Assembly (NCBI GenBank): GCA_024398125.1 | Contig: JAKSJO010000004.1 | Coordinates: forward strand, 33,340-97,339 | Reading direction: 5' to 3' | Origin: Bacteroidales bacterium | Lineage (GTDB): Bacteria; Bacteroidota; Bacteroidia; Bacteroidales; UBA932 | Length of the DNA: 64,000 bases | Part shown: one piece after another, positions 15,464 through 23,767 of the stretch | How positions within the stretch are numbered: position 1 is the stretch's first letter | Layout: every line of letters begins with the position of its first letter | Position numbers and translations under genes: made by a program | The notes under the pieces: model-generated | What the model saw: the letters and a program-made list of their open reading frames with translations, nothing else | The model's database searches: none | Told to the model about the DNA's origin: nothing

Positions 15464-18010
15464 ATGGCAAAGAAGGAAAAGAAGGTCAAGAAACAGAAAA
15501 GACAGAGACCGGATCTTTTTGCATTCTGGAAGAACTGGGATGATGGTCAGAAGACCGGTTTCATAAGAATTACAGGAATCGCGCTTGCGATATTCGCAAT
15601 CTTCGCCCTCGTTTCGATGGCGTCGTACATGATGACCTGGAGGCAGGACCAGAGCCTGCTCCGCGATCCTGCCATGATGGATTCCGCACACGATGTGGCC
15701 AATCTCGGCGGCAAGCTTGGACTCAAGCTGGCCGACCGCTTCATATGCCGCTGGTTCGGAGTCGGCAGCTTCGCGCTGCTGATCCTGGTTGCAGCAGCTG
15801 CGCGTCGTCTTGTTACAGGTACCCGCAGACGTTCCCTCCTCAGACTTGCTCTTTCAACCATGACGGGAGCATTCATCCTGTCGCTTGTAGCTGCTTTTGT
15901 GGGAAAGATCTTCGGTCTCCAGACAGCAATGGGCAGCGGTCTTGGCGGTCAGACCGGCGCATACGTGCTTGATTGGTCCGCCAACCTGATGGGCTCAATA
16001 TCAAGTGTGCTCCTGATCGCTCTTCTCTCAATAGGCTGGCTGTTTTTCAACAGCAGACGTTTCGCCGACTGGTTCAACGGACTTGGAGGCGAGCCTCGTC
16101 CAAAAAAGACTCCAGTCGAGGAACCCGATACTGAAGTGGACGGTGATGACGAAGGCGACGAAGATTGTGACGAAGAAGGTGAAGTGGAACCTGAGCTGGT
16201 TGACGTTCCGGAACCGGTCAGATTCAATCATACCCCTCTTGCTCCGAGACCGGATGCTCCAAAGCCGGTAGTCGCTCCTGCTCCAATTGAACCGAAACCT
16301 GAGGTTGCAGCCCAACCTGTCCAGCCTGCGCAGCCGGTTCAGCCCGCTCAGCCTGTGGCTCAGCCGAAACCTCTTCAGGAACCGGCCCCAGATGCCGGTG
16401 GTTTCGAAGTCGAGCAGGGAGGAGATATTTCCACCGATGTCGATAAGGAGCTTCCACGCATCAACATGAGGGATGAACTTCCTGACTATTCATTTCCTCC
16501 GCTCGACCTTCTCGGCAGTTATGAAGACTCCAAGAAGGAGGTGTCCCAGGAGGAACTCAACCGAAACAACAACAAGATCCGCGCAACTCTTGCCAACTAT
16601 AAGATTGATGTCGTTGACGTGAAGGCTGTAGTTGGCCCTACCGTGACACTGTACAAGATTTATCCGGCTCCGGGTGTCCGCATCGCGAACATCCGCCAGC
16701 GCCAGGAGGATATTGCCCTGTCGCTCAATGCCAAGGGTGTCCGTATCTTCAACCAGGACGATTTCGTCGGTATCGAGGTCGCCAATGACAAGCCGTCGAT
16801 GGTTCCTTTGAGGGGACTTCTCAATTCCGATGAGTTCCGCAACACCAAGGCAGAACTTCCGGTTGCCATCGGCTGCAATATCCAGAAAAAGGTCCGTGTG
16901 TTCGACCTGGCGGACGCTCCGCATCTTCTCGTCGCAGGTGCTACAAAACAGGGTAAGTCGGTCGGTCTTAATGTCCTTATCGCATCCCTGCTGTATGCAA
17001 AGCACCCTTCGGAGATGAAGATGGTGTTCATTGATCCAAAAATGGTGGAATTCTCCGGTTATGCGAAGCTCCTGAAGCATTATCTGGCAGTCCTTCCGAC
17101 AAGCCATGACGACCAGGAGGAGTATGACAACGCAATTGTCACCCAGCCAAAGGATGCCGACAAGATACTTGGATCGCTTGCGAAAGAAATGGATGACCGT
17201 TTCCTTCTCATGAAGAAGGCTCTTGTGAACAACGTCAAGCTGTATAACAACAAATATCAGGACCGTCATCTTCTTCCTACGGAAGGACATCATTACCTCC
17301 CATATATCGTCGTGATCATCGATGAGTATGCAGACCTTATCATGTCGGGCGGTAGCGGCGGCGAGGCTCGCAAGACCGCGAAGAGCATCATGGACAATAT
17401 CATCCGTCTTGCCCAGAAGGGACGTGCGGCCGGTATCCATGTGGTGCTTGCTACCCAGAGACCTTCAGTCGATGTCGTGACCGGTCTCATCAAGTCCAAC
17501 TTCCCTACACGAATTGCGTTCCGAACCACTACCCGAGTCGATTCTACGACCATTCTCGACAGTACCGGTGCGGAGAGACTCATCGGCAAGGGAGATATGC
17601 TGTATTACGCAGGAGTCGATACCGAGCGTATCCAGTGCGGTTTCATAAGCAATGACGAGATCAATTCGCTTGCCGAGTTTGTCGGAAGCCAGAAGGGCTA
17701 CAAGAAGAGCTACAATACGCCATATTATCTTCCAATGCCTGAGACCGAAGGCGGTGAGGTCGGCATGATAGACATGACAGACCTTGACGAGCGCTTCGAA
17801 GAGGCCGCAAGGATGGTCGTTATGACACAAAAGGGCTCGACTTCCGACCTTCAGCGCAAGCTTGGCATGGGTTATGCGAAGGCAGGTAGGGTAATGGATC
17901 AGCTCGAAGCGGCGGGAATCGTCGGACCTCAGGAAGGCTCAAAGCCAAGACAGGTTCTCGTTGGAGATTTCGATCAGCTCCAGACCATACTTGATACCTA
18001 TCTGAAATGA
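15464..18010 (+). CDS. ftsK: DNA translocase FtsK/SpoIIIE family
   Basis: Hexameric ATP-driven DNA pump that clears chromosome termini during division. The 848 residues begin with four membrane helices (about 28-195), followed by an acidic and then Pro/Ala/Gln-rich linker (about 205-320, with PAQPVQPAQPV repeats). The motor has Walker A GATKQGKSVGLN (about 492-503) and Walker B in YIVVIIDEYADLI, and the C terminus holds the winged-helix gamma domain (about 783-848; DLQRKLGMGYAKAGRVMDQLE). The gamma domain normally reads KOPS-like polar DNA sites. The start lies 3 bases after the DUF4290 stop and the 3' end overlaps lolA by 4 bases. Confidence 0.96.
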   Translation: MAKKEKKVKKQKRQRPDLFAFWKNWDDGQKTGFIRITGIALAIFAIFALVSMASYMMTWRQDQSLLRDPAMMDSAHDVANLGGKLGLKLADRFICRWFGVGSFALLILVAAAARRLVTGTRRRSLLRLALSTMTGAFILSLVAAFVGKIFGLQTAMGSGLGGQTGAYVLDWSANLMGSISSVLLIALLSIGWLFFNSRRFADWFNGLGGEPRPKKTPVEEPDTEVDGDDEGDEDCDEEGEVEPELVDVPEPVRFNHTPLAPRPDAPKPVVAPAPIEPKPEVAAQPVQPAQPVQPAQPVAQPKPLQEPAPDAGGFEVEQGGDISTDVDKELPRINMRDELPDYSFPPLDLLGSYEDSKKEVSQEELNRNNNKIRATLANYKIDVVDVKAVVGPTVTLYKIYPAPGVRIANIRQRQEDIALSLNAKGVRIFNQDDFVGIEVANDKPSMVPLRGLLNSDEFRNTKAELPVAIGCNIQKKVRVFDLADAPHLLVAGATKQGKSVGLNVLIASLLYAKHPSEMKMVFIDPKMVEFSGYAKLLKHYLAVLPTSHDDQEEYDNAIVTQPKDADKILGSLAKEMDDRFLLMKKALVNNVKLYNNKYQDRHLLPTEGHHYLPYIVVIIDEYADLIMSGGSGGEARKTAKSIMDNIIRLAQKGRAAGIHVVLATQRPSVDVVTGLIKSNFPTRIAFRTTTRVDSTTILDSTGAERLIGKGDMLYYAGVDTERIQCGFISNDEINSLAEFVGSQKGYKKSYNTPYYLPMPETEGGEVGMIDMTDLDERFEEAARMVVMTQKGSTSDLQRKLGMGYAKAGRVMDQLEAAGIVGPQEGSKPRQVLVGDFDQLQTILDTYLK

Positions 18011-18636
18011 TGAAAAGACTCCTTGTGGCAGGAGCTCTTGCCCTTGCCTCACTTATGCCTTTAAAGGCTCAGAATCCTGCAGCGGCTCTGTCTTCAGTGC
18101 TGTCCGAGAACGGCCTTCAGTTCGATTATTCCTATGCGTATGATGCAAAGGGCATGAAGATCAACGGTACAGGCCATATCACAGCCCAGAATGACGCTTT
18201 CCGAATGACCGGAAACGGCCTTCTTCTTGTGTGTGACGGCAAGACGCGCTGGACCGTGGATGAAGCTGCGATGGAATGCTATATAGAGACTGTCGATGCT
18301 TCGGATCCAGACCTTATGGCTAATCCTGCACTTCTGGTCCTTGGCATGGATCGCTATTGCAGGAATACAGGAAGTTCGCGCAGGACATTCAAGGGACGCA
18401 GCCTGATGGCATACGACTATGAGGCTTCCAGAAAGGGAGTCCCTTTTAAAACGGCCGAGTTCTTCTTCGATGGTTCAACTCCGGCAGGTGTAAGGCTCAA
18501 GCTTGCGGATGGATCTGTCCTGGAACTTGAAATAAAGGGATACAAGAAAGCCGGACCCCTTTCAATAGATCCGGCCTTGTTTACCGTGAATACCGATTCT
18601 CTCGGTTCAGAATATATGATAACCGACCTTAGATAG
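18007..18636 (+). CDS. Outer-membrane lipoprotein carrier LolA-like protein
   Basis: A periplasmic chaperone that carries lipoproteins from the inner to the outer membrane. The 209-residue product has a signal peptide (about 1-21, cut after LKA) and the LolA-type body with a long beta-sheet pattern (GTGHITAQNDAFRMTGNGLLLVCDGKTRW, seen in pieces). It ends with a short C-terminal sheet and DLR. The match is by overall pattern and gene order, since ftsK-lolA adjacency is common in Bacteroidetes. A two-codon ATG choice exists (MMKRLL). A terminator hairpin covers the last codons and the stop. Confidence 0.85.
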   Translation: MMKRLLVAGALALASLMPLKAQNPAAALSSVLSENGLQFDYSYAYDAKGMKINGTGHITAQNDAFRMTGNGLLLVCDGKTRWTVDEAAMECYIETVDASDPDLMANPALLVLGMDRYCRNTGSSRRTFKGRSLMAYDYEASRKGVPFKTAEFFFDGSTPAGVRLKLADGSVLELEIKGYKKAGPLSIDPALFTVNTDSLGSEYMITDLR

Positions 18637-18648
18637 GTCGGTTTTTTT
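18622..18648 (+). terminator. Terminator overlapping the lolA stop codon
   Basis: ACCGACCT (18622-18629) pairs with AGGTCGGT (18635-18642), loop TAGAT, followed by a run of T. The stem includes the last lolA codons and the TAG stop. Confidence 0.85.
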
Positions 18649-19666
18649 ATTCAGCATCGCGTACGCAGCGTACCGATGCGTAGAAGCCTTCCTTGCTGGC
18701 AGAACCGGTGAGGAGATCCGGATCCGCTACGTAGATGTATCTGAACAAACCCTGTTCTTCGTCGTACTCGTTTGAGGTCCAGAATGAGGCATACTCATTG
18801 ACACCGGAGAATTCAACGTCGCCGCTGCGGCCAACGAGGCTGTATCCCATAGGGATTGCGCTGAATCCGATCTTATCGGTAATCTTCACTGCCGGCCAGA
18901 ACTCCCACATCCTCTCATTGTTGAACATGGCGTTAAGCATGAATCCGCCGCTCATACCCTCGAATGTTCCATCGGCTTCGAATGCTTCTGCGTCACCGGC
19001 GCAGACTCTTGCAGCTGCGAGCCAGTCCTCCTGGCTAGGAAGACGCCATCCATCGGGACATGCGACAGTCGCCTCGTTCCAGTTGTAGTAGCAGCCGAAT
19101 ACCTTTGCAAATACGGCTGAGTTCTCGTATGACTTTCCGTATCCCTCGTACGCGAGGTTCTCTCGGAACCATTCCTTGTCGCCGATCTTTCCGATGTAGT
19201 AGTCCTTGCCGTCGCGTGGGTCGATGAAGATGCTGTCGCCTTCGCGGAGATTCATTCCCTTGAGACTGGTGCCGCGCTCAGGGTTCACGATCATGGCAGT
19301 CTTGTTTGCCGATGTGCCTGTAAAGCCCTCGGCGAATGCATAGGCGTATACAGTGAACGAACAAAGGGTGTCCGGCACTGTGAATACATAGTCAATAGAC
19401 TTTGAAAGAGGTTCTTTTTCGGTGCGGATGGTGTCGGCCTTGCTCATGAACGGAGTAATCTTCCATGAGAATCCGTAGGACTCTCCATCCTCTCTGGTGA
19501 CTGCCTTCGGGTGGAGCTTGATCACGTCGCCTGGGGAGACGTAGCTCTGGAGTTCGAAGCTTGGCGAGCCGCTGAAGGATTCGTATACCTTTGTGTCATC
19601 CTTCTTGCATCCGGCCAGGCCGATTGCGGCAATTGCGCCTATGGTAAGTATGTGTCTGAATTTCAT
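18647..19666 (-). CDS. FISUMP-domain lipoprotein
   Basis: The product has 339 residues and a lipoprotein signal ending LAGC (Cys20). Residues about 30-145 look like an all-beta PKD-like region. Residues about 150-335 match the Fibrobacter-succinogenes-major-paralogue (FISUMP) type: KEWFRENLAY, GCYYNWNEA, ACPDGWRLPSQEDW and a closing ASVRCVRD. Such proteins are outer-membrane or surface lipoproteins of unknown role. The gene is monocistronic: it converges on lolA and diverges from an ApbE gene. Confidence 0.85.
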   Translation of the reverse strand: MKFRHILTIGAIAAIGLAGCKKDDTKVYESFSGSPSFELQSYVSPGDVIKLHPKAVTREDGESYGFSWKITPFMSKADTIRTEKEPLSKSIDYVFTVPDTLCSFTVYAYAFAEGFTGTSANKTAMIVNPERGTSLKGMNLREGDSIFIDPRDGKDYYIGKIGDKEWFRENLAYEGYGKSYENSAVFAKVFGCYYNWNEATVACPDGWRLPSQEDWLAAARVCAGDAEAFEADGTFEGMSGGFMLNAMFNNERMWEFWPAVKITDKIGFSAIPMGYSLVGRSGDVEFSGVNEYASFWTSNEYDEEQGLFRYIYVADPDLLTGSASKEGFYASVRCVRDAE

Positions 19667-19724
19667 TTTCAGTCTTATAATCTAACAACCTGCAAATTTC
19701 GTCATTTTTGACGCAAAAATCAAT

Positions 19725-19732
19725 TACATTTG
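19725..19732 (+). promoter_or_regulatory. Bacteroidetes -7 element (TACATTTG) for the apbE gene
   Basis: An exact TAnnTTTG match 20 bases before the ATG at 19753. The nearest upstream TTTG (19707-19710) is only 14 bases away, so the -33 box is uncertain. Confidence 0.55.
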
Positions 19733-19752
19733 TGCAAATACTTTGCCGAATC

Positions 19753-20784
19753 ATGAAAATCAAGCCAATTGCGGTCGCTGTCGCCATTCTTTCTCTAGTA
19801 TCATGCTCAAAAGGAGACAGATATGTGAGCTATTCGGGCTATGCCCAGGGAGGAACATGGAAGGTTACGATAAACCGTAATGGCGTTTCTTTAAAGGATG
19901 AAGTCATAAAGGCCGCGCTGGACTCGATACTCGTAGAGATAGACAACACGTTTTCCGGTTACAACAAGTCTTCCCTGGTGAGCCGCCTCAATGCCGGTGA
20001 AACCATTGAACCAAATGCCATGCTGAGAGATCTGTATGCCCGTTCCTATGAATGGTATGAGCTTTCGGAAGGGGCTGTGGACATAGCGGCAGGGCCTCTT
20101 TTTGACATCTGGGGCTTCGGATTCAAGGAAGGACGTTTCCCAAGCGACAGCCTTGTAGAGGCGACTATGGCTTCATGCGGCTTCAAGACTCTCAAGCCGG
20201 AGATGCCGGAGGGAAGCATAAACGCCTTTGACCTTCTTCAGGAAGCAAGTGACGTGCGTCCGGTTCTGAACTTCAACGCGGTAGCTCAGGGCTATACTTC
20301 GGACGTCGTGGCTGCATATCTTCATTCCCTTGGAATACATGACATGCTTGTCGACATAGGCGAGATATTCTGTGAGGGTCTCAATCCACGTCGCGTTCAG
20401 TGGAGCATCGGCGTTGACCGTCCGGTTGATGGCAATGATACCCCAGGCGCCGATATGCAGGCTATCCATGTCTGTACCACGGCACCCCAGGGAGTCGTGA
20501 CATCAGGCAACTATCGTAAGTTCTATGTCGTGGACGGTCGTAAATATGCTCATACCGTGGATACGCGAACCGGCCGTCCGGTATCGCATAACCTTCTCAG
20601 CGCCACCATTATCGCTCCTGATTCAGCGACCGCCGATGCAGCTGCGACCTGGTGTATGGTGGTAGGCCTTGACGCTGCCCGGGAAATCGTTGCACGTGAG
20701 GGATACGAAGCTTATCTCATCTACGAGGAAGACGGTGAGATGCGGGAATGGCATTCCGACGGATTTGAGTTACGTCAGCTGTAA
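19753..20784 (+). CDS. FAD:protein FMN transferase (ApbE family lipoprotein)
   Basis: Attaches FMN to Thr/Ser of target flavoproteins, such as the subunits of the Na+-translocating NADH:quinone reductase or Rnf. The 343 residues begin with a lipobox (LVSC, Cys18). The body has the ApbE patterns NFNAVAQGYTSDVV, MLVDIGEIFCEG and HTVDTRTGRPV. A role at the outer face of the inner membrane or in the periplasm is expected. The start at 19753 gives a proper lipoprotein signal and agrees with the promoter; the earlier in-frame ATG at 19708 lies upstream of the -7 box. It is followed 3 bases later by the convergent comEC-like gene. Confidence 0.93.
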   Translation: MKIKPIAVAVAILSLVSCSKGDRYVSYSGYAQGGTWKVTINRNGVSLKDEVIKAALDSILVEIDNTFSGYNKSSLVSRLNAGETIEPNAMLRDLYARSYEWYELSEGAVDIAAGPLFDIWGFGFKEGRFPSDSLVEATMASCGFKTLKPEMPEGSINAFDLLQEASDVRPVLNFNAVAQGYTSDVVAAYLHSLGIHDMLVDIGEIFCEGLNPRRVQWSIGVDRPVDGNDTPGADMQAIHVCTTAPQGVVTSGNYRKFYVVDGRKYAHTVDTRTGRPVSHNLLSATIIAPDSATADAAATWCMVVGLDAAREIVAREGYEAYLIYEEDGEMREWHSDGFELRQL

Positions 20785-20787
20785 TGA

Positions 20788-21861
20788 TCAAGAGAGCGAA
20801 GCCAGCACTTCGAGGACATACAGTAGCATATTGACGCACTGCCCGCAGGCCTTCAAGGCTATTCCCGGACAGTGCGTTCCTGTAACAAGGCAGAATACGG
20901 CAGTCGCGATGGACAGTGTCGTAAGAGGCATCGCTGCAAGGTTGGTGACCAGGAAAAACTTCGGGAACGTCCTGAAACGCAGCCATACCAGCGGAGCCGT
21001 AAGACACTGGCAGCTGATGCTGAGTGCGCATAGGTCCCAGATCTTTTTCATCGGATTGAACGTGCCGTCGTCGGGGAACCAGGAACTGATCTTCGGCATG
21101 ATCCAGACTATTCCCGAGACCGCAAGGTAAGACAGCTGGAACCCCAGGCTGCCTATGACTGCCGGACTGACCGCAAGCTGGATCACCAGTGCCGTCTGGA
21201 GTATCCTGGCGGGGTCGCGTACCCGGCCAGGAAGGTTGCGGCAGAGTTCGGAAAGGAGAATGAAAAGGAATGCACGCACCATGGAGGGACTTGCACCTGT
21301 CATGATTGTATAGAAGGCTGCGGCCAGAACAAGGATAAGGCTGCGTAGCCGCATTGCCGGGATGCTGTTCCCCAAGAACGACAGCAAGCCTGCCAGCAGG
21401 GTATAGATGATTCCTATATGGAGGCCGCTGAGGGCCAGGATATGCGAGGCGCCTGCCGCCCTGAATGTCGATGTCACTTCTTCCGGAAGGCCGTTCCTGT
21501 CTCCGGTCAGGAGAGCTTTCAGCATTTCGTTGCGGACATGGTCTCCGATTTCCAGGCTGTCGATTGCGGACCTGAGGGTGTCACAGGCATCGGCGGCCAA
21601 GGACGTGATCAGATTGCCTTCGCCGCCCGCCATATTTCCAGAGAGGGTGGATGTGGCATGGCAGAATATACCGGCGGCAAAGAAACTCGCGGCATAGATG
21701 AAACCATGCTGTGTTTCCTTGCGGACAGTCGCTGTAATGATGATGAATGCGAGCGCCAGTGCCGAGATGGCGATGCCTGCGCTGTATGAATGACCGTATG
21801 CCTCAGACAGCAGTGCCGAGATGGCTGCACCCGCTGTGAACGGGATGGAAATCCTCTCCAT
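20788..21861 (-). CDS. ComEC/Rec2-type competence membrane protein, short form
   Basis: ComEC forms the channel for single-stranded DNA uptake. The 357-residue product contains only the membrane 'Competence' domain: a pre-region with LLTGDRNGLPEEV, the diagnostic AAGASHILALSGLHIGI, TGASPSMVRAFLF and QLSYLAVSGI, over about ten hydrophobic segments. The N-terminal OB region and the C-terminal metallo-beta-lactamase domain of full ComEC are missing; the protein ends in a hydrophobic tail. The start is ATG 21861, preceded at good spacing by GGAGGAG (a true Shine-Dalgarno, rare in this genome). A TTG 15 bases upstream is less likely. Confidence 0.85.
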   Translation of the reverse strand: MERISIPFTAGAAISALLSEAYGHSYSAGIAISALALAFIIITATVRKETQHGFIYAASFFAAGIFCHATSTLSGNMAGGEGNLITSLAADACDTLRSAIDSLEIGDHVRNEMLKALLTGDRNGLPEEVTSTFRAAGASHILALSGLHIGIIYTLLAGLLSFLGNSIPAMRLRSLILVLAAAFYTIMTGASPSMVRAFLFILLSELCRNLPGRVRDPARILQTALVIQLAVSPAVIGSLGFQLSYLAVSGIVWIMPKISSWFPDDGTFNPMKKIWDLCALSISCQCLTAPLVWLRFRTFPKFFLVTNLAAMPLTTLSIATAVFCLVTGTHCPGIALKACGQCVNMLLYVLEVLASLS

Positions 21862-21866
21862 ATCTC

Positions 21867-21876
21867 TCTCCTCCAA
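21867..21876 (-). promoter_or_regulatory. Shine-Dalgarno-like site of the comEC gene
   Basis: On the minus strand TTGGAGGAGAGAGAT precedes ATG 21861. GGAGG with about eight bases of spacing is a canonical ribosome-binding site, unlike the A/T-rich leaders of neighbouring genes. Confidence 0.6.
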
Positions 21877-21887
21877 GCTTGTTTCCT

Positions 21888-21919
21888 TTTGCTAAAATAC
21901 TGAATATTTCATAACTTTG
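21888..21919 (+). promoter_or_regulatory. Bacteroidetes-type promoter for ackA-pduL (TTTG-N20-TAacTTTG)
   Basis: TTTG at 21888-21891 and TAACTTTG at 21912-21919 with a 20-base spacer. The leader of about 30 bases is A/T-rich and ends in AATATTTTGAAAT, typical of Bacteroidetes initiation regions. Confidence 0.85.
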
Positions 21920-21956
21920 ACGTCTGTTTGAATGATAATTATTAATATTTTGAAAT

Positions 21957-23168
21957 ATGATCATCCTGGTTATCAACTGCGGCAGCTCATCTATCAAGTA
22001 TCAGCTGCTCGATATGAAGAGCGACAAGGTCTATGACCTTCTTGCAAAGGGTCTCGTAGAGAAGATCGGCCTTCCTATGGGCGGCCTTACCCACAAGCCT
22101 ACAGGCAAGGATCCTGTAAGCAGGGAAGTGGTCGTTCCTGACCATAAGGTGGGTATGAAGATGGTGCTCGATGAGCTCGTCAATCCTGTAAGCGGTGTGC
22201 TCAAGTCTTTCGAGGATATCGAGGCTGTCGGCCACAGAGTGGTGCAGGGCGCAGACTTCTTCTCTTCAAGCGTTCTCGTCAATGATGACGTTATCGAGAA
22301 GATCAGATTCTGCTGCGACTTCGCTCCTCTCCACAATCCTGCACATATCCTCGGAATCCAGGCTGTAAAGGAAGTACTTCCTTCAGTGCCTCAGGCTGTC
22401 ACCTTCGATACCGCATATCACCAGACCATGCCGGACTATGCATACATGTATGCACTTCCATACGAGTACTACGAGAAGTATCGCGTACGTCGTTACGGTG
22501 CTCACGGAACCAGCCATCAGTATGTAGCTGCAAAGGGTGCGGAGTTCTGCGGTCTCGATCTCAACAACTCGAAGATCATCACCTGCCATATCGGTAACGG
22601 AAGCTCTATCTCCGCTGTTGTAAACGGCAAGGTTGTAGATACCTCAATGGGCTTTACCCCACTCGAGGGTATGATCATGGGTACCCGTTGCGGAAACATC
22701 GATCCTAACGTAGTTACCTACATCATGAAGAAGGAAGGTCTCACCCCTGACCAGATGACCGACATCATGAACAAGAAGAGTGGTTTCGCAGGACTCTCAG
22801 GCATCTCATCCGATGCACGTGACCTTGATGCTGCTGCAAATGCAGGCAATGAGAGAGCCAAGCTTGTCCTCAAGAAGCTTGCATACGACATCATCAAGCT
22901 TATCGGTCAGTATGCTGCTGTCATGGATGGTGTTGACCTCATCGTGTTCACTGCAGGTATCGGCGAGAATAACAGCCGCCTCCGCCGCAGAGTATGCGAG
23001 AACCTTTCATACCTCGGTCTCAAGTTCGATTTCGAGGCAAATGCAGTCACCGGCAAGGATACACTTCTCTCATGCCCTGATTCCAAGGTTAAGGTTGCCC
23101 TCATTACCACAGACGAGGAGCTCATGATCGCTCGCGACACCATGCATCTCGTTGCTGACAAGGACTAA
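21957..23168 (+). CDS. ackA: Acetate kinase
   Basis: Makes ATP and acetate from acetyl phosphate and ADP; last step of acetate fermentation in the cytoplasm. The 403-residue product has ILVINCGSSSIKYQLLD at the N terminus, GHRVVQGADFF, YGAHGTSHQYVA, the second signature MGFTPLEGMIMGTRCGNIDP, and FTAGIGENNSRLRRRVCE. The length is typical. Codon use is highly biased, indicating high expression. It is co-transcribed with a PduL phosphotransacylase 17 bases downstream. Confidence 0.98.
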   Translation: MIILVINCGSSSIKYQLLDMKSDKVYDLLAKGLVEKIGLPMGGLTHKPTGKDPVSREVVVPDHKVGMKMVLDELVNPVSGVLKSFEDIEAVGHRVVQGADFFSSSVLVNDDVIEKIRFCCDFAPLHNPAHILGIQAVKEVLPSVPQAVTFDTAYHQTMPDYAYMYALPYEYYEKYRVRRYGAHGTSHQYVAAKGAEFCGLDLNNSKIITCHIGNGSSISAVVNGKVVDTSMGFTPLEGMIMGTRCGNIDPNVVTYIMKKEGLTPDQMTDIMNKKSGFAGLSGISSDARDLDAAANAGNERAKLVLKKLAYDIIKLIGQYAAVMDGVDLIVFTAGIGENNSRLRRRVCENLSYLGLKFDFEANAVTGKDTLLSCPDSKVKVALITTDEELMIARDTMHLVADKD

Positions 23169-23185
23169 TAACACATATTGATATC

Positions 23186-23758
23186 ATGAACAATTTCGTA
23201 ATCGAAACATCTGCACGTCACCTGCACGTTACCCAGGAGACTCTTGAGATCCTTTTCGGCAAGGGCTTTGAGCTTGAGGTAAAGAAGCCTCTCTCGCAGC
23301 CAGGCCAGTTCGCAACCAACCAGAAGGTTGAGGTTGTAGGTCCAAAGTCAAGCCTCAAGTGCTCTATCCTTGGACCGGTACGTCCAGAGGATCAGGTTGA
23401 GCTTTCTTTCACTGACGCACGCACCATCGGTGTTGTCGCTCCTATCCGTGAGAGCGGTGATGTGAAGGGTTCTGCTCCTTGCAAGCTCGTCGGCCCATGC
23501 GGTGAGGTTGAGCTCGCTGAGGGCGTGATCATCGCAAAGAGACACGTACACATGACTCCAGAGGATGCTGAGAAGTTCGGCGTTACCAATGGACAGATTG
23601 TAAGGGTTGAGGTTGAGCAGGAGACTGGCCGCAAGACCATCTTCGGTGATACCGTCATCCGTGTATCTCCTAAGTATGCACTTGCAATGCATATCGACAC
23701 CGACGAGGCCAACGCAGCTTGCTGCGCAGGTGAGATCACCGGTGTAATCGTGGGCTAA
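23186..23758 (+). CDS. PduL-type phosphate acyltransferase (phosphotransacetylase)
   Basis: Converts acetyl-CoA and phosphate to acetyl phosphate and CoA, supplying AckA. The 190 residues fit the PduL family: two zinc-binding His clusters appear in SARHLHVTQE (about 9-18) and IAKRHVHMTPEDA (about 112-124). The repeated half-domains are typical, and the fold is unrelated to Pta. There is no encapsulation peptide at the N terminus, and no microcompartment shell gene in the window. It is therefore probably a cytosolic enzyme serving acetate formation rather than propanediol use. The 3' end meets a convergent serine-hydrolase gene. Confidence 0.93.
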   Translation: MNNFVIETSARHLHVTQETLEILFGKGFELEVKKPLSQPGQFATNQKVEVVGPKSSLKCSILGPVRPEDQVELSFTDARTIGVVAPIRESGDVKGSAPCKLVGPCGEVELAEGVIIAKRHVHMTPEDAEKFGVTNGQIVRVEVEQETGRKTIFGDTVIRVSPKYALAMHIDTDEANAACCAGEITGVIVG

Positions 23759-23767
23759 GATATCAGA

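Noticed and set aside
14744-15691. Minus-strand open frame (315 codons) opposite DUF4290 and ftsK
   Set aside because: Low-complexity Leu/His/Arg composition, no domain, and it crosses a gene junction on the plus strand.
16490-17440. Minus-strand open frame (316 codons) inside ftsK
   Set aside because: Antisense of the conserved motor domain; no independent support.
23186-23758. PduL as a sign of a propanediol or ethanolamine microcompartment
   Set aside because: No shell, diol dehydratase or aldehyde dehydrogenase gene nearby and no encapsulation peptide; pairing with ackA explains it.
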